A DNA stretch of 64,000 nucleotides, from the NCBI GenBank assembly GCA_037176725.1, contig JAZBRS010000077.1, positions 3,720,001-3,784,000 on the forward strand, read 5' to 3'. The notes below the pieces were generated by a model. That model did not search any database. It was given only the letters and a program-made list of their open reading frames with translations, and was not told the origin of the DNA. A program made the position numbers and the translations under genes. The stretch comes from Posidonia oceanica (Eukaryota > Streptophyta > Magnoliopsida > Alismatales > Posidoniaceae). This document shows positions 10,478-23,287 of the stretch, piece after piece (within the stretch, counting starts at the first letter, position 1; each line of letters begins with the position of its first letter).

Positions 10478-11826
10478 TGGGTTTGGCACCATCGAGACAG
10501 GCGACTCACTATGAAATTCTTCCACCGCGTGCTTGTTTGGACTCTACCGGCCACCACCTTGCCGCCCATCCTCACGACGTGCACGCCATCCCCTCGCAGA
10601 GCATGCCTGCCACTTTGAGCTCGCTCGATGTGCACACCATCCCGCCGCGAGCTCCACGGCGTGTTCTTGCCACTATCCTTCTTGCCAAAGGCCGTCAGAA
10701 CAAAACTGGCAACCTCCACAGTGAACCCAAGACAACGGATCACCACACGCACAATCTCGAACGATCCAGTGAGAATTTGAGATCCCAGAGAGAATCCCCG
10801 AGCTCCCTTGTGCGGTTCAAAGCGATCCCGAGTGATCCCAGAGCCAGCCGTGCTCGCAGTTGCCACACGAGTTTGCCTCCGGTCATCTTCTCCACCTCCG
10901 GCAGCCATCTCCGGCGAGCTCTACAGGTGAAGCTTCTCATCCTCTTGCGTGCTTGAAGGCTCTAGAACGTTCCCGACCTTCCTCCCTTACCGCCTGACTA
11001 CACAAGCATCTTTCTTGCCCTCCAAGCCGTTCCTTCAGTCGACGAGTCGCGGCAATGCCGGCAAACCACCGACGGAGGTGGGAAAGAGGTACTGACCTCT
11101 TCCCACAGCCCTTGCTTGCTTCCTCCGACTCCTCCACGTCCCCACGGCGCTTCACAGCCGCTTCATTGGGTCGTCAACCGCTCATGTGGCCAGCATCTGA
11201 TGAACTCCGGCAGTGCAAAACGGAGGAGGTGGGTGGAGCAACTCAGACTACCATTTTCCACATGGAAAGTGTGGTTGTGATCATGGGAATGCCGTCGTGC
11301 TTCCCCGATCAACTCCGAGATTTTTTAGCCTCGTCTGTGTCGCGTGCTCCAGCGAAGAAGCTCGGCCTCTGAACTGCCAGTTGAGCCGCCACTCCTACCG
11401 GCGACTCACCTGCGTTTCTAGCAGTTCACCGACCGATCTTTGAGCCCTTGCTCCGTGCGACTCAGACTACCATTTCGTTTGATTTTTGCTTGTCTGTGTT
11501 CATGGATGATTGGTCTTTAATGCCATGCCTTTAGTTTCCAATCTTGTATAGCTATGGATGCCAGATTTGGCTATGGAAGTTGGCCTTTGGACTGCCAGTT
11601 GAGCCGCCGCTACAATCAGCGACTGAACTGCATTCTTTAACAGTCCACCGGCCAATCTTCAGGCCACTGTATCTTGTAATCCATGTACCCATTTTATAGT
11701 TTGTTTACATGGTTTTAATCTTGGTTATGCCCTCTGTATTGCCATGTATTTAGTTTCATGTTTGCATCGTTTATGTGCCTTCTTGCCGGCGATGAAGTTG
11801 GTTGTCTGAGGCAGTGTGTTGTAGGT

Positions 11827-11853
11827 CCAGTCGCCTCTCTTACAGGCGACTGG
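11827..11853. repeat. Type-B hairpin with 9-bp stem
   Basis: CCAGTCGCC, loop TCTCTTACA, GGCGACTGG. It is the best-preserved type-B hairpin; a weaker one (GTCGCC, 9 nt, GATGAC) follows near 11888. Confidence 0.85.
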
Positions 11854-12530
11854 AGCTGCTACCACTCACAACGGCACTCTGTACTGTCGCCCAACTGACC
11901 GATGACTCAACCCACTGTCCAGATAATGGACAGACGCCATGTTTTTCGCCTTTGTTTGTCGCTTGCTTAATTTGCTTTGCTCTGATTCTATTTCTTTAGC
12001 ATGTTTATCATTACATCATAGTATCCTAGCCTTAATCATCCATGCTTAGCATTTTTCACTAAGTACAGCATGTTTTCAAAATGACATTTAAGCAAGTAAA
12101 GCATACACTAGGCATGCATAGCATCTATCGCCTTCGGGCATACAGCAAAGGCAAGCATTTGCCGACATTCCTGCATATGCGAGCGAGAAGCCTAGAAAGT
12201 CCGATTACAGGCGTGTCGGGGTGCCTAACACCTTCCCCACGTGTAACAAGAGTCCTTACCCTTTCTTTTGGCCCGCAATGACCATTATGCTGTTATCCTA
12301 GGCACGAGTCATGTTATTTTGCATAGCATCGCATCCACTTGCATGTTTTCTATGCTTTCCTCGGTTTTCCTCATCTTCCAATTTAATATACTAGGTGGTG
12401 ACTCCGATTTTACCTTATCCTTCGTTTGTTTTCTTTGCTTTTTCGGTATTTTCGAGTCGAGTTTCCTTCCTCGGATCCATCAACCATTCGTGACCCCTCG
12501 TCGGTCGGCGCGTGCGTGCTTTGGCAGCGC

Positions 12531-12566
12531 ACTGCAGTGTCACTCCGGTGATACTCGGTCACGACA
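12531..12566. other. Junction between inverted LTRs
   Basis: Between the end of LTR2 homology and the start of inverted LTR3 homology lie about 36 bp that match neither LTR in what I can see. Both LTRs lack their 3' termini at this point, so it looks like an inversion or end-joining breakpoint. Confidence 0.5.
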
Positions 12567-14808
12567 ACCCCCGACACGCCCGAGGAAGTCGGTCTTTCTA
12601 ACGTCATTACGCTCTTGTGTTGCAAATGTTGGTGTATAACACCGGTTTATGTTCGCCCGGGGGCGGTATGCAACATGCAATTATAAACCATGCAAAGCTT
12701 TGCTAAAATCATGCAAAAAGACTAAACAAAGTTAACATGTCATTATGCAACAATAATCAAAACGGATAAACAAAACCAAAGCAACGCGAGCCACGAACAA
12801 GGTGGCAGCCAAGGGTTCAGCTCACTGTCTGGAACCTGGCCAGAGTCACCGGTCGTCATGGTGAAAGTGCACGTCGCCGCTGTGCACAGCGACGGTGCAA
12901 GTCGCTGCTTTGACTAGCGGCCAAGGCTGCTACAGGCTTGCCAGACAGCAAGCTTTGCCGACTGACCAAGCCATGCAAACAGTCGTGAAACCTGCAAACA
13001 AGCATTCACACCAACAGATGGCATAACAAGAAACACATTCATGTAATCAAAATGTAAAACAAGCCTCTTAGTCACGTGATACGTCGGTGCAAAGTCGGGC
13101 CGGGAGACTGTGAAAATACACAGTCGAGTCGTCGCTGTGAGTGGCGACACGACTAGAAGTCCCTTGGCTGGAGTTCGGTGCCAAACCACGTGCCGATGGC
13201 GGTGCCTAAAATCAAACCAATGGCCTAGATGCTCGACGGCATTCCCAGGAACACATGCATGCAATCAAAATTGAAAATGACCCACTGGATCGCTCCACCC
13301 ACCTAATGGGTTTCCTCGCCGGTGGCCGATGCTTCCGACGGCCATGGAGGAGGTTGGGGATCTTCGGAGCTTATGCACAGCTCACAGAAAGCAAGGTGGA
13401 GGTCAAACGAAACTAAGGAAGCAAACAGAATTGAAAACAAGCAAGTGTGCACTTCCCACCACCTTATTGTCGTCGACGGCCGGCGACACCGGCTGTCTGG
13501 CCACGAGGGAAGCCGGGAGCACGATGGGCAGTGTCTGGGACGTCGGCGAATGGTGGGGAAGGAAGGTGCAAGTGTTGTGAAGCTAACGGGATAAAAAACG
13601 AGGGGATCTGGGCTTCCACGGAGGCTTCTTCGACGTACCGGAGCTCGCGGGTGTCACCGGCAGTGTCGACGGCGGTGAACCCGAGAGCTTCCATGGAGCA
13701 CGGAGGAGGTTCAGGAAAGGTCGGTCATGCAAGGGGAAGTGTGTGCAAGCTCGGAGACGAAACATGCCATGTGATCAATGGCCGGCCGGCCTCACACGGG
13801 CAGCGGATGTCGCTGGAGCTGAGGAAGATGAAGTGGAAAACGGCAAAATAAAGCACTAAAAATGCGGGTAACAATATAAAAATGGTCCACTACCTACAAG
13901 GAACAAAATCAAATGCAAAGGGGTGAGATTACTTGAGTGGAGAAGGTCATCTTCTCCAGCTCCGGCGAGGTCCAGCGGAGGCAAACTCGGAAGGTAGCGA
14001 GCGGGAGGGGCTCTCGGAGGCACGGAACGCTAAAGAAAGATCGCTCTCACATAGGGGAAGCTCTCGAATAGCTCTAGAGGTTGGTTGGCTTGTGAATTGT
14101 GGAGAGAAGTGTCAGAAACTGTGTTGGGTTCGCCGGCTTTGTTCGACGAGCTCTGTCAGGTGGCTGGCGGTGTCGTCAGGCGGAACGGATGGCAAGTAAG
14201 TGTGGCAAAGGTGATAGAGAACGTGAAAGTGCTCCGGAAGGGACGGGCAGTAAGTGGCGGAGGGGTCGAAGGTGATGGGCAGTAAGTGTTGCAAGTCGGT
14301 GGAGGAAGGTGACGAAAGGGCACGTGTGGGAGTTCGAACAGGTCCCGAGTCGTCGTTCTGTTTGGCGACAATGCATGTCGCCTCTGAGATAGGCGACAGC
14401 ACTTAGTCGCTGCTGGGACAGGCAACTACACTGAACAGGGCCTGCTGCAGTGAAATCCAGGCCCTTTCCCTACAGTTGGGCTACTAATGGGCTTTAGTTT
14501 TAGGTTTAAAGTTTTAGGGTTGGTTTGGGTTTGATTTGTTGGTTTTGAAATGGGTTTGAATTGGGTTTGGTTTTGGATTTGGAATAGGATTTGGAATTTT
14601 GATTTGAATAAGGTTGGGATTTGGGATTAAGGTTGGGACCAAGGTTTAGGATTGGGATTAAGGTTGGGACCAAGTTTTCGGATTGGGATTAAGGTTTGGG
14701 ATCGGGATTAGGTCTGGTATTGGGATTAAGGTTTGGGTTTGCCGCGCTGCAATCTGAGTAAGCCTCTAGAAAGATCTGCCAAGGACCAGTTAAAATGGGG
14801 TGTCTACA
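12567..14808 (-). mobile_element. LTR3, type-B LTR, 3' end missing
   Basis: On the minus strand it begins TGTAGACACCCCATTTTAAC at 14808, has the AACCCAAA-rich start (14480-14750 as seen on plus), type-B hairpins (14349-14426, about 13127-13150, about 12846-12925) and enters the conserved core at its low-coordinate end. The terminus is missing at the junction with LTR2. No PPT is next to 14808, so it is a solo or truncated LTR. Confidence 0.75.
14349..14426. repeat. Type-B triple hairpin cluster
   Basis: Three hairpins start at 14349, 14377 and 14406 (periods 28 and 29 bp). Each has 6-nt arms related to GTCGCC/GGCGAC and a different 9-nt loop; gaps are 7 and 8 nt. Confidence 0.8.
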
Positions 14809-16344
14809 CTATATTACTTAGAAATACTCAGTTCTCCCCTAAATGGTTTAAATGGACTCTAGGGTTAATGTTTAGCCCTAGGATTAGATGTTGGGCTGAT
14901 TTTGGTGCAGTGCACTAAATTTGGTATTCAGTGGTACTTATTGGGTGTAGTTTATGTTGGTGTCTGGTCTTGCAAGTTAAATGGAACTTCGAGACCAATG
15001 TTTGGCTTCTGTGTGGCTTTTCTATGTGGGTTTTTATATCCAGAAGGTGTTGCTGCTGTTTTGGGGGTCATTGTGATTTCTAAATGGTTTTCAAATGATT
15101 TTGACAAGATATGGATGTTTTGAAAAGTGGTTTTCAAAAGATTTTGGAAAAGAGATATACGGATTTTGGTGGTGTTTCCCTATGCAATATTCTATGGTTT
15201 TTGAGATGATTTTCGAAATAATTTTCAAAAATGGTTTCCAAAAGAGTTTGGAAAAGAAATGTATGGTTTGCAAAGGTTTTGAAAATGATTTCCATGGTTT
15301 TTGGTAGGAACCACAAAGGCCGGATAGCACTGGTAGACCAGGGACGACTGATACCTCTGGAGGGCCAAGTGCGAGTCTGAGGTCGTGGTTTCTGAGTGGT
15401 AGGAGTCACGGGACCGTAGGCCTGTACTGGCGGACCAGGGATGACTAATACCTTTGGAGGGTCAGGTACTGGTCCGGGGTTGTGACTATCGAGTGGTAGG
15501 GCCCTGGTTGGAGACCAAGGTAGCCTGAGTTGAGGACATCAAAAAGAACGTACCCTGTGTTTGTCCTAGAGTGGACTTGGAGAGTTATTAGAGTAAGGAC
15601 CTAGGACAAACCAGCTCCTACACATGGTGGCTCGTCTGTGGCAGTGTAGTGTGCTTTGGCGGCTGCTTGTTGGCTGGTCGGTCGTTGGTTGCCATAGTGA
15701 CATAATAGGTTTTCGCACTAGGTGCATGTGTTGTGGTTTTGGACTTGGTTTGGCGTAGAGTAGCCATTCCAAGTGTGTTGTTTTGAGTTGTGGTTTTGTG
15801 CTAGCTTTGGGCTTGGTTTGGCATCGAGTAGCCATTCCAAGTGTGCATAAAGAGATTTCAAAAGATGCATGTATTTTGAAAGAAAAGAGATATTGGTTTT
15901 GAAAAAGTATGTTTTAAAGGATTAGTGTTTGTGAGGCAATAGTGGGTTGCCTTGTTGTGGTTCTGTGGCATCAAAGTAGGATGCCTACTTTCTAAGGTTT
16001 TTGGTGTGGTTTTGTTGGAATGCGTGCCTATGTGGTTTGCACATCATAGCTTTTAGTGGTTTTGGTTTCTTGGCATTAGTAATGCCATGCCTGTTTTAGT
16101 GGTACTTTTGGTTGGTAGATCTCAAGTTTGGTGAGATCTGAGCTAGTGGTTTTAAGATGGTTTTCGTGATGTACATCACAATGAGTGAGTGCATCGTGTC
16201 ATTGGTAGTTTGGTTTTGGGCATGACTTTTGAGTCCTGTCTTTTGGTTTTATTTGTTTTGGTTTTGGTTAGGTAAGGTGTGTGCGGGGTGACCTTTCAGT
16301 GGTCACTCATGTGTGTTTTGTTTTCTGTTTTTCGTAGGTGCAGG
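14809..16344. other. Unassigned T/G-rich sequence
   Basis: No gene recognised. It holds T/G-rich degenerate text with TTTTCAAAAGATTTTGGAAA-like inverted pieces (15080-15300), two copies of a roughly 97-bp unit (starting 15330 and 15427, sharing GACCAGGGA...GACT...GGAGGG), two copies of a TTTGG...GAGTAGCCATTCCAAGTGTG block (15745-15848), and at 16275-16344 a GTAAGG...TTTCGTAG stretch resembling an intron end. It may be the fragment of another element into which M1 inserted. Confidence 0.4.
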
Positions 16345-18952
16345 TGTAGTAATCCTAAAAATCGGCGCGTCCAGACACGATACCAAAGCTCGCGTGCACC
16401 GACCGAAATTGGGTCACTATTAGCGGTTGGATCCGAGGAAGGAGACTCTACTCGGAAATGCTAGAAAAAGAGGAAAAAGGAAAGATAAGACAAAATCAAA
16501 GTCGCCACTGTATCTATTAAATCGGGAGACAAGGAAAATCAGGGAAATACATAAAAAACATGCAAAAGGATGCAATGATATGCAATGCTATGACTTGTGC
16601 CTAGGACGAGGGCATAATGGTCATTGCATGCCAAGATAAATGGCAAGGACTCCTGTTACGCACGGGGAAGGTGTTAGGCACCCCCGATACGTCCGAAGAA
16701 TCGGTCTTTCTAGGCTTAACGCTCGCATATGCAAGGATGTCAGCAATTACTTGCCTTTACTGTACGCCCGAGGGGCGAGAGATGCTATGAATGCCTAATG
16801 AATGCTTTAGCTTGCTAAATATGTTATGATGCATGATTGAAAGTAAACGTGCAGACTATGTGCTTAGCGACGCTGTTAGAGTTCCTAACAGGCAAGCCCT
16901 GGTTTGTAAGAACTTCTAGGCAGTAAGCATCATCGCCCTATTGCAATGCAGGCGGAAAGCAAAACAGCGATAAACCATGTGATGGAAAGCAACATGCAAC
17001 ATGGGTTTGTAAAAAGATGCAGGCTTTGAAAATATGCTAGAAAACCGATAAAAGTGGAAAATGCGACAAAGCGAGGATAAACATGCTCGGAAAACAGATC
17101 TGCAAGCGAACGAGCGAAAGAGACAAAATGCGATGCGACAAACAAGATGGCTCAGCCACTGTCTGAACTGAAGTACTGGTCACCGGCCTGAGCGGCGGCA
17201 GTGCGTGTCGCCGGTGAGATCGGCGGAGCACTTGGCGCCGGACAGAGCTACAACTGGGCTCAGTCGGCAGTGTGAGTGGCGCCTAGGCTTGTCGCCTGGG
17301 ACAGTGGCGACAGACACGCGCATAGTTCCAACCAAACAGCAGCTTTCATGGCCGCAAACATGCTAACAAGATGATGCGAAATGTAAATCTAAATGCATGA
17401 TCCTACAGATGGCATGATGAGGAACACAAACATGCAAACAGATAATGAAATGGATGCCTAGGTCGCAAGATACGACGGTCCAAAAGTTGGCCGAAGGAAT
17501 GGCCAGAGTCGCGGGTCAGTCGCCGGTATTAGCGGCGCCAAATCTGCAACCTATGGTTTCCAAACAGCCTAGTTTGAGACCAAATCAAGGACCCATGGCA
17601 ATGCAAAAATTAGATCTAAGCATGCAATCTTAAAGAGCAAACGTACACGATCACAAGCATACAAACAGAAATGAAAATGGAGCTCTAGGCCGGCCGGAAC
17701 GGCGGCCCAAAGTCCAGCCATTAGACAGACAGAGGCACAGGTCAATCGCCGCTTCATGCGGCGCCTAACCTGGCAGGCCTCCAGCGTCGGAGAAGACAGC
17801 CAAGAATGGCTAACAAGCAACGATAAAATCTAACTATTTAGTTGAAAAGCAAGAGCAGAATGTAACGAAGTTGATGGAGGTATCGTTCACCTGCGGGGAT
17901 GCACGGATGTGCCCCTCGACCTAGCTCGTCGGAGCTCACAGACGTGGAGGTCGCTGCGACAGTGGAGGCGATGGTAGGAACTCGGGAAGATCAGGCTATG
18001 TTCGTGGCGACCTTGTGGAGGTGTGCACGGAGTTTGGAGAAGTTCAGAGCTGAGGGGTGGCTTTTGGAGATGTTGGCCGGCGGCGGCAAGGAGGCAACAG
18101 CGAGCTCAGTTGCTGCGGTGGTGCGGGATGCTAAAAGGGAATTGAAAGGGCTAGGAAGGATGCTGGAGTGTGGGTGAGTGTTTCTGGATTGCCTCTGCGT
18201 GCTTTTGTGTAAGCGACGAGAGAGGAGAAGGTGGCAAAGGCTCGGTTGCAAAAATCCGACGAAGTTTTGAATGGGTTGCCGCTTGTTTGGATTGGGTTCC
18301 TCCATGCCTATTAGCTCTGGCAATAGTAGACGGTGGTAGAGGAATGGGCAGTGAGGGCTGTGAGAGGGTTCGAAAGCCAAGGAAGTAAGTGGCTAGCCAG
18401 GCAAGGACGGCGAAGGTCGTCGGTGGCAGAAGGTCGGCGAAGGTGGCAGTGAGGGCTGTGTGTGCGGGTTGTCCGCCGGCGAGGAGCTGACACCGTGCCA
18501 GAGAGTAAGTGGTTCTTGGCACGTAGTCGGTGGCAGTAGTGAGGAGTAAGTGGCGAAGGGATGGGCGTGGCAGGAGGTAGTGACCGGTGACGGCCATGGT
18601 AGGGAAGCTTGGGCAGTGGACTGAGTTACAGTCCAGTTTCCGCAACTTGTGGCGCCAAACTCAGTCGCCACACAGAGGTGTGACCAAGTCCAGTTGCTTG
18701 TGAGTGCGGCGCCTGATCGTACCACTCAGTAGGCTGGGCTGCAAATGGACTTGGGCTTGTGGAAGGCTTAGGTTGGTTTAAGGAAAAGGGAAATGAATTG
18801 TTTTGGGTTGGTTTAGGGTAGTTTTGGAATGGGATTTGGTTTTAGGTCAACTTGAGTTAGTTTAGGTGGAAAGGTTGGGTTTTAGGGAAAAGGTTGAATC
18901 CACAGTTTTCGAGCTCGTTCCTCCAAGTTTGATCCGCCACCAGGTGTCTACA
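16345..18952 (-). mobile_element. M1 3' LTR, complete type-B LTR (2608 bp)
   Basis: On the minus strand it runs from TGTAGACACCTGG (18952), directly after a PPT, to GATTACTACA (16345). The part near the low-coordinate end (16345-17317) matches the M1 5' LTR (26313-27287) almost base for base. It has type-B hairpins at 17179-17227, 17263-17311, about 17513-17535, about 17738-17760 and 18650-18720, the conserved core (16640-16720) and a PBS-like fossil (16499-16509). The outer flank is GCAGG; the other target-site copy lies outside the window. Confidence 0.88.
17179..17311. repeat. Type-B hairpin cluster in M1 3' LTR
   Basis: Four hairpins start at 17179, 17207, 17263 and 17291, each with 6-nt GTCRSC/GGCGNC-type arms and a 9-nt loop, spaced 28 bp within each pair. 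The M1 5' LTR has the counterpart at about 27147-27279. Confidence 0.8.
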
Positions 18953-18965
18953 AATGCCCCTCCCT
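18953..18965 (-). other. Polypurine tract of M1
   Basis: Minus-strand AGGGAGGGGCATT directly before the 3' LTR start. Confidence 0.85.
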
Positions 18966-21900
18966 AAGCGAGGTCAAGCATAGCGAGACCGTGGCTCAGG
19001 GTTGACAAGATACCCCCTCTTAACACCGATAAGAGGCTAGTTTTTATAGGCGTGAGTCACTTATTCGGTGGATGCATCAAAAATCATGACTCGTTGCAGA
19101 ATGCAGATGAATGCGAACACTAGGATGCTGTGCCAATGCAAAGACTAGTGTACAGTGCTAATACAAATGTGATGCCTACGCTAATGCTCATTGCGTTGTA
19201 CTCCTCTGGGGTAAAGCGGGTGATGCATGCATGCACAAAGGTGGAAAAAAAAATGAAGGTCGTCGTGCAGTACTTCGGGAAAGTCGGATGACCACGGGGT
19301 GCATGTCGAGCGGTGTACAGCTCTAGCGCGGGGGTGCCATTTGTCAAGCTTTCGCTGGAGGCATAGGCGGCGGAGTTGCAGAAAGTAAAAGGCTGAAAGA
19401 AAGATGCTGCGGATGTGCATGCGGTGGCGGGCATGTAATGCCTAGGAAGCGATCCTGGCCGTGCACTATCGCGGGTGTCATCTTAAGCCGGTAGGCTACA
19501 GAGAGCTGTGGGTGCTGAAGATGCCACTTTAAGCAATGTGCGATCAGGGCTTTGGTTTCCTAAGCACGCCATGTCCGAGAAAGGGAATGCGGGAGTTGGG
19601 GTAATGACTACAGAGGAGTAGCAGCGCAATAAGGATGCAAATGTCATGCAATGTTATGTAGTGAGTTGCAGGGTATAAATAGTGGAACGCTACGCATGCG
19701 AAATCAAGAAAACGATCCTGGGCTACGCACTACTACGGGTGCCATCCAAAGCCAGCAAGCTGCGAAAGTCTTGTGGGTGCCGAGGATGCTAACTTAGGCA
19801 ATACGTGAACCAGGAGTTCAGATCCTAAGCGTGCGGTGTCTGTGTGATGATGAGATGCAATACTAGGACTGACTCTACGGAGGATACAAGAAAGCTATAT
19901 GATGATATGCAATGTTATGCAGTGAAATGTAGTGTATAAACAATGGAACGCAGGGCACGCGAAACCGAGAAAATGATCCTAGGCCACACACTACTGCGGG
20001 TGCCATCCAAAGCCGGCAAGCTACGAAAGTCTGCAGGTGCTACCTTTGGCAGTACGTGAACCAGGGGTTCAGATCCTAAGCACGCGATGTCCGTGTGATG
20101 ATGAGATGCTAATGCCATGCAACAGAATGCTATTATACTAAGATGAAGGGTGATAAGTTAACGGACTTATTACCGGATAGTTGGGGAGTATCGGCCCACT
20201 GAGGAGTTAACGGACTCATCACCGGATAGTTGGGGAGTATCGGCCCACTGAGGAGTTGATGAACTCATCACCGAATAGTTAAGGATTATCGGCCTAAATG
20301 GGGGTGAGATGATACCAAGGGGCTACCAGACGCACCTGGTATCGAAGGCATTAACAAGCCAGCGAGTCTGTTAGGCAAGAGAGGTGGTGACAAGTGAGAT
20401 GACTTGCAACCACGAATGTAATGGGAATACCATACCCGAAGGTGTGGCAGAGGTCCGTAGACACTCCTGTAACAGTTGGGGATGTCAGCCCGAATGCAGA
20501 TGGAGATGGATACCATGGGACAACCAGATAAAGATGCCCCTGGTATCGGTGAACAATGCCACGGGACAATCGAAATGCCCATGGCATCAAAATGCAAGGT
20601 GGAGACAACACTAATGAGTTTGTCAGCTGAGTAGTTTAGGGGTACCAGCCCGAATGCAATGAGATGGATGTAGGGGCTCACCGTGCGATGTGCAATGCCG
20701 GTGGGGAATGCAATGAGATAATGCAGAGAAAATGCAGGGTGATAGGTTGACGGACCTATCGCCGAGCAGCTAGGACTGCCAGCCCGATGAGATGAGGGGG
20801 GGCGATACCACATGGCAGCAAAAAGATGCCCCTGGTATCAGGGATGATACTAGGGGACAACCGAAGCGCCTCTAGTATCAAAATGCGAAAGATGGATGGA
20901 TGGATGAATAGATGAATGATAAGTTGACAGACCTATTGCCGAATAGTTAGGGATATCAGCCCGAATGCAGAAATGCAGGTTGATAATGGAAAGAGAAAAC
21001 AGGAAACCCATCATGGTGGGTGTGCAATGGTCTCAGCGTGGGCACGCAATGCAACGTCACGGAGTGACAAACAATGGACATGCCGGTCATCATGGACCTA
21101 CCTAACGCGGTGGGCGGCAAAATTTGAAAAGCACGGAGCCTCTGAGCGAGGCAGGCAAGAGTGCTCATCCTTGGCTCTAGTTCTCGAAAACAGGGAGAAG
21201 CGAAGATAATATTATAGCATGCATGTTTTGGTGGCTTTGGACACAAAAGCAGCTATTGCTAAGAGGGTGCTTCTGCACATTCTGACACAGGGGATTCTCA
21301 ATCCTCGAGCAATGCCATGCCGAGTTGTGGTCGGTGGCTCTCTTTCTCACTCTTGGTTCGGGATGAGGCTTTAGCTTTGCAGAGTATAGCCTTTGGCTGC
21401 ATGTTGGTAGCAAGAGCGTTGGGTGTAGCTTCATAACCTCCGTCTCAAATCCATGGGGACAGACTACCGCTTTTAATGCTCTCGGATTGATTTTTCTTTT
21501 CCCCTCATGAGTGACTGGAGTTGCATCTAGCCTGCCAAGGAGGTAGAGTTGTCTGCATAGGAGATTGGAGCATGCTGCTGTGCTCGGAGGGTGGGGCCAG
21601 GTCCTCTTGATAAGGTATCCCGTGCAGTTGGCAATGTAGTGCTTCGAGTTGAAAGTTGAGGGGGCTTCGTTGCTCGTCCGAGTCACTCCTCTCATTAGCG
21701 CCTTCTTTCTTCAACTTCTTTCTTCATTTTTCTTTTGTGCTTAGCATGCATATCTTGTTATCGTATTTCTTGCTCACATGATCTCTATTCTTTTGGATAT
21801 GCATGTCTTCGCCCTCTTGGGGTAGTGGTCCCGGGTGAGGCGTTAAGAGTTCGGTTGCTCGGCGTACACCTTCAGCCTCTGCAATGTGTACAGGCAGCCT

Positions 21901-22700
21901 CTGGCTATGCTCTGCTCTGCTTTGGTCCTCTCCATGTCTGGTGGACTCTCCTGATAAGGTGGATCTCGCTTTTGGGGTTTTGAGCTCCGCGAGATGCTCG
22001 ATTCTGCTCTAAGTCTCACTCTGTGGCCACATGCAAAGAGATGGCGCTGCTCGGGTGAGTTCTGCCTGAGATTGTCTATGCTTGACACCCTCCAAGCATT
22101 GCTTATTTGTCCAAAGTCAGGATTCTGATTATACAAATATTTATGGGTTTTGTATTTTTTAGAAGGGGAAGGGACAAACATGTTTTTGGGTTTTTGCATG
22201 GGTTTTGTATTTTTTTGGTTTTTGGTTTAGAAAAACATAAAAAGGGAACACCAGTAGCAAGGCGAAGAAAATATTTTTGGTGTTTTTTATTTTCTTGATT
22301 TTTTTATTTTTGGGGTTTTCCAGAAAGCAGGAAATGATATGTATATGCAGAAAACGAAAATGCATGATGATAGATATATGCAAAATGATTAATATGCATG
22401 CAAGGTGATTGAAATGTGCCAGGTGATAAGTTGACGGACCTATCGTTGGATAGTTAGGGGTATCAGCCCAATGATGAGTTGACGGACCCATCGCCGAATA
22501 GTTAGGCTTATCAGCCCCATGATATGAATGCATGAAGGAGAAAGGAATGCATACTTCCAGGTTTTTGCTGATTTTATGTTTTTTATGATTTTCTGACAAG
22601 GCAAGAAAACGCAAAAAACGAAACAGAACAAAAAAGGAAAGACAATGCAGGAATCAAAAGAGAGGTAAGGGGAACTTACCTATCAACAACCTTGGGAGGG
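18966..22700 (-). mobile_element. M1 post-gag noncoding region
   Basis: No pol similarity in about 3.7 kb between gag and PPT, so M1 is a non-autonomous element. From the PPT inward: a conserved 150-bp end, a GCAT-rich stretch, 262-bp tandem units (19450-20110), dispersed GATAG/CTATC and GATACC hairpin motifs (20130-20960, with a 6-nt-loop hairpin at 20829-20856), then a block colinear with P1 7270-8460 (20970-22090), and an A/T-rich stretch (22100-22640) with two more GATAGG...CCTATC motifs (22420-22510). Confidence 0.65.
19440..20110 (-). repeat. 262-bp tandem units
   Basis: About 2.6 divergent copies; the anchor GATCCT occurs at 19451, 19714 and 19975 (spacing 263 and 261). Each unit carries a CTACTACGGGTGCCATCCAA-like stretch and GAACCAGG...TTCAGATCCTAAG. 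One unit is recognisable in P0 near 1160-1230. Confidence 0.75.
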
Positions 22701-22972
22701 AGGTGCTGGGTCCATTCCTACGTTGCTGATGCTATCGACGAGGTCCAATGTTGGCAGTGCAGGGAGCACTAGGGTTGCTGGAGCTGCTGACGGTAGTGTA
22801 GGGAGCACTAGAGCTGCGAAGGTTGGAGGAGTTGCTAACCTAGATGGCGTTGCGATCGGGCTTGCTGTTGACGCTGCTCTACACTTCGAGCATCCCTCGG
22901 ATGAGCTAGGAAAAGCAGGAGAAGGAGATTGCGCCGATGGGTTTGGAAGGATCCACTAGGGCGGAGCCGGAC

Positions 22973-23209
22973 TCAAAGAAGACAGGAGTAGACCCCCGAG
23001 GTTCCGGCATCTGCAAAGCCTGCAGGCTCAAAAGAGGAAGGGTCGACTACACTAGGGTGTGCGAGTGCACGTGCAGGTGTATGTGCAAGTGCTGCTTCCT
23101 GTGCGTCAATGCTGATAATCTTTCGATCGATCAAGCATTGAACGGCGTCCCGGAGAGTGAGGCAGCCATCCGTCGAGTGCCCTGTGGCCCGATGGAAACT
23201 GCAGAACAA
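22973..23209 (-). pseudogene. M1 gag C-terminal zinc-knuckle segment
   Basis: Contains FCSFHRATGHSTDGC followed by LIDRKIIS, matching P2 (YCHRVVGHSTNNC then LIDRKVIS). The Cys-x2-His-x4-Gly-His-x4-Cys spacing is the variant zinc knuckle typical of Tat gag proteins. It is out of frame with the upstream gag, so a frameshift separates them near 23210-23288. Confidence 0.65.
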
Positions 23210-23287
23210 TCCGTATCATGCCACCACGGATGGGGAGACAGACAACCGGGAGTCGCAAGAGTGACTCAACTTGAGGGAAGATGACGC

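Larger units (their letters stand above)
10072..12530 (+). mobile_element. LTR2, type-B LTR, 3' end missing
   Basis: Starts TGTAGACACCCTG after a PPT, so it is the 3' LTR of P1. It has an AAACCC/CCTAA-rich start (10140-10400), type-B hairpins (10428-10477, about 11380-11402, about 11596-11622, 11827-11853), the conserved core (12200-12260) and a PBS-like fossil (12396-12407). Homology to other LTRs stops near 12530, before the expected GATTACTACA terminus, where an inverted LTR follows. Confidence 0.8.

Noticed and set aside
16275..16344. Intron of a host gene ending at the M1 boundary
   Set aside because: The GTAAGG...CGTAG text is intron-like, but no exon or protein similarity flanks it.
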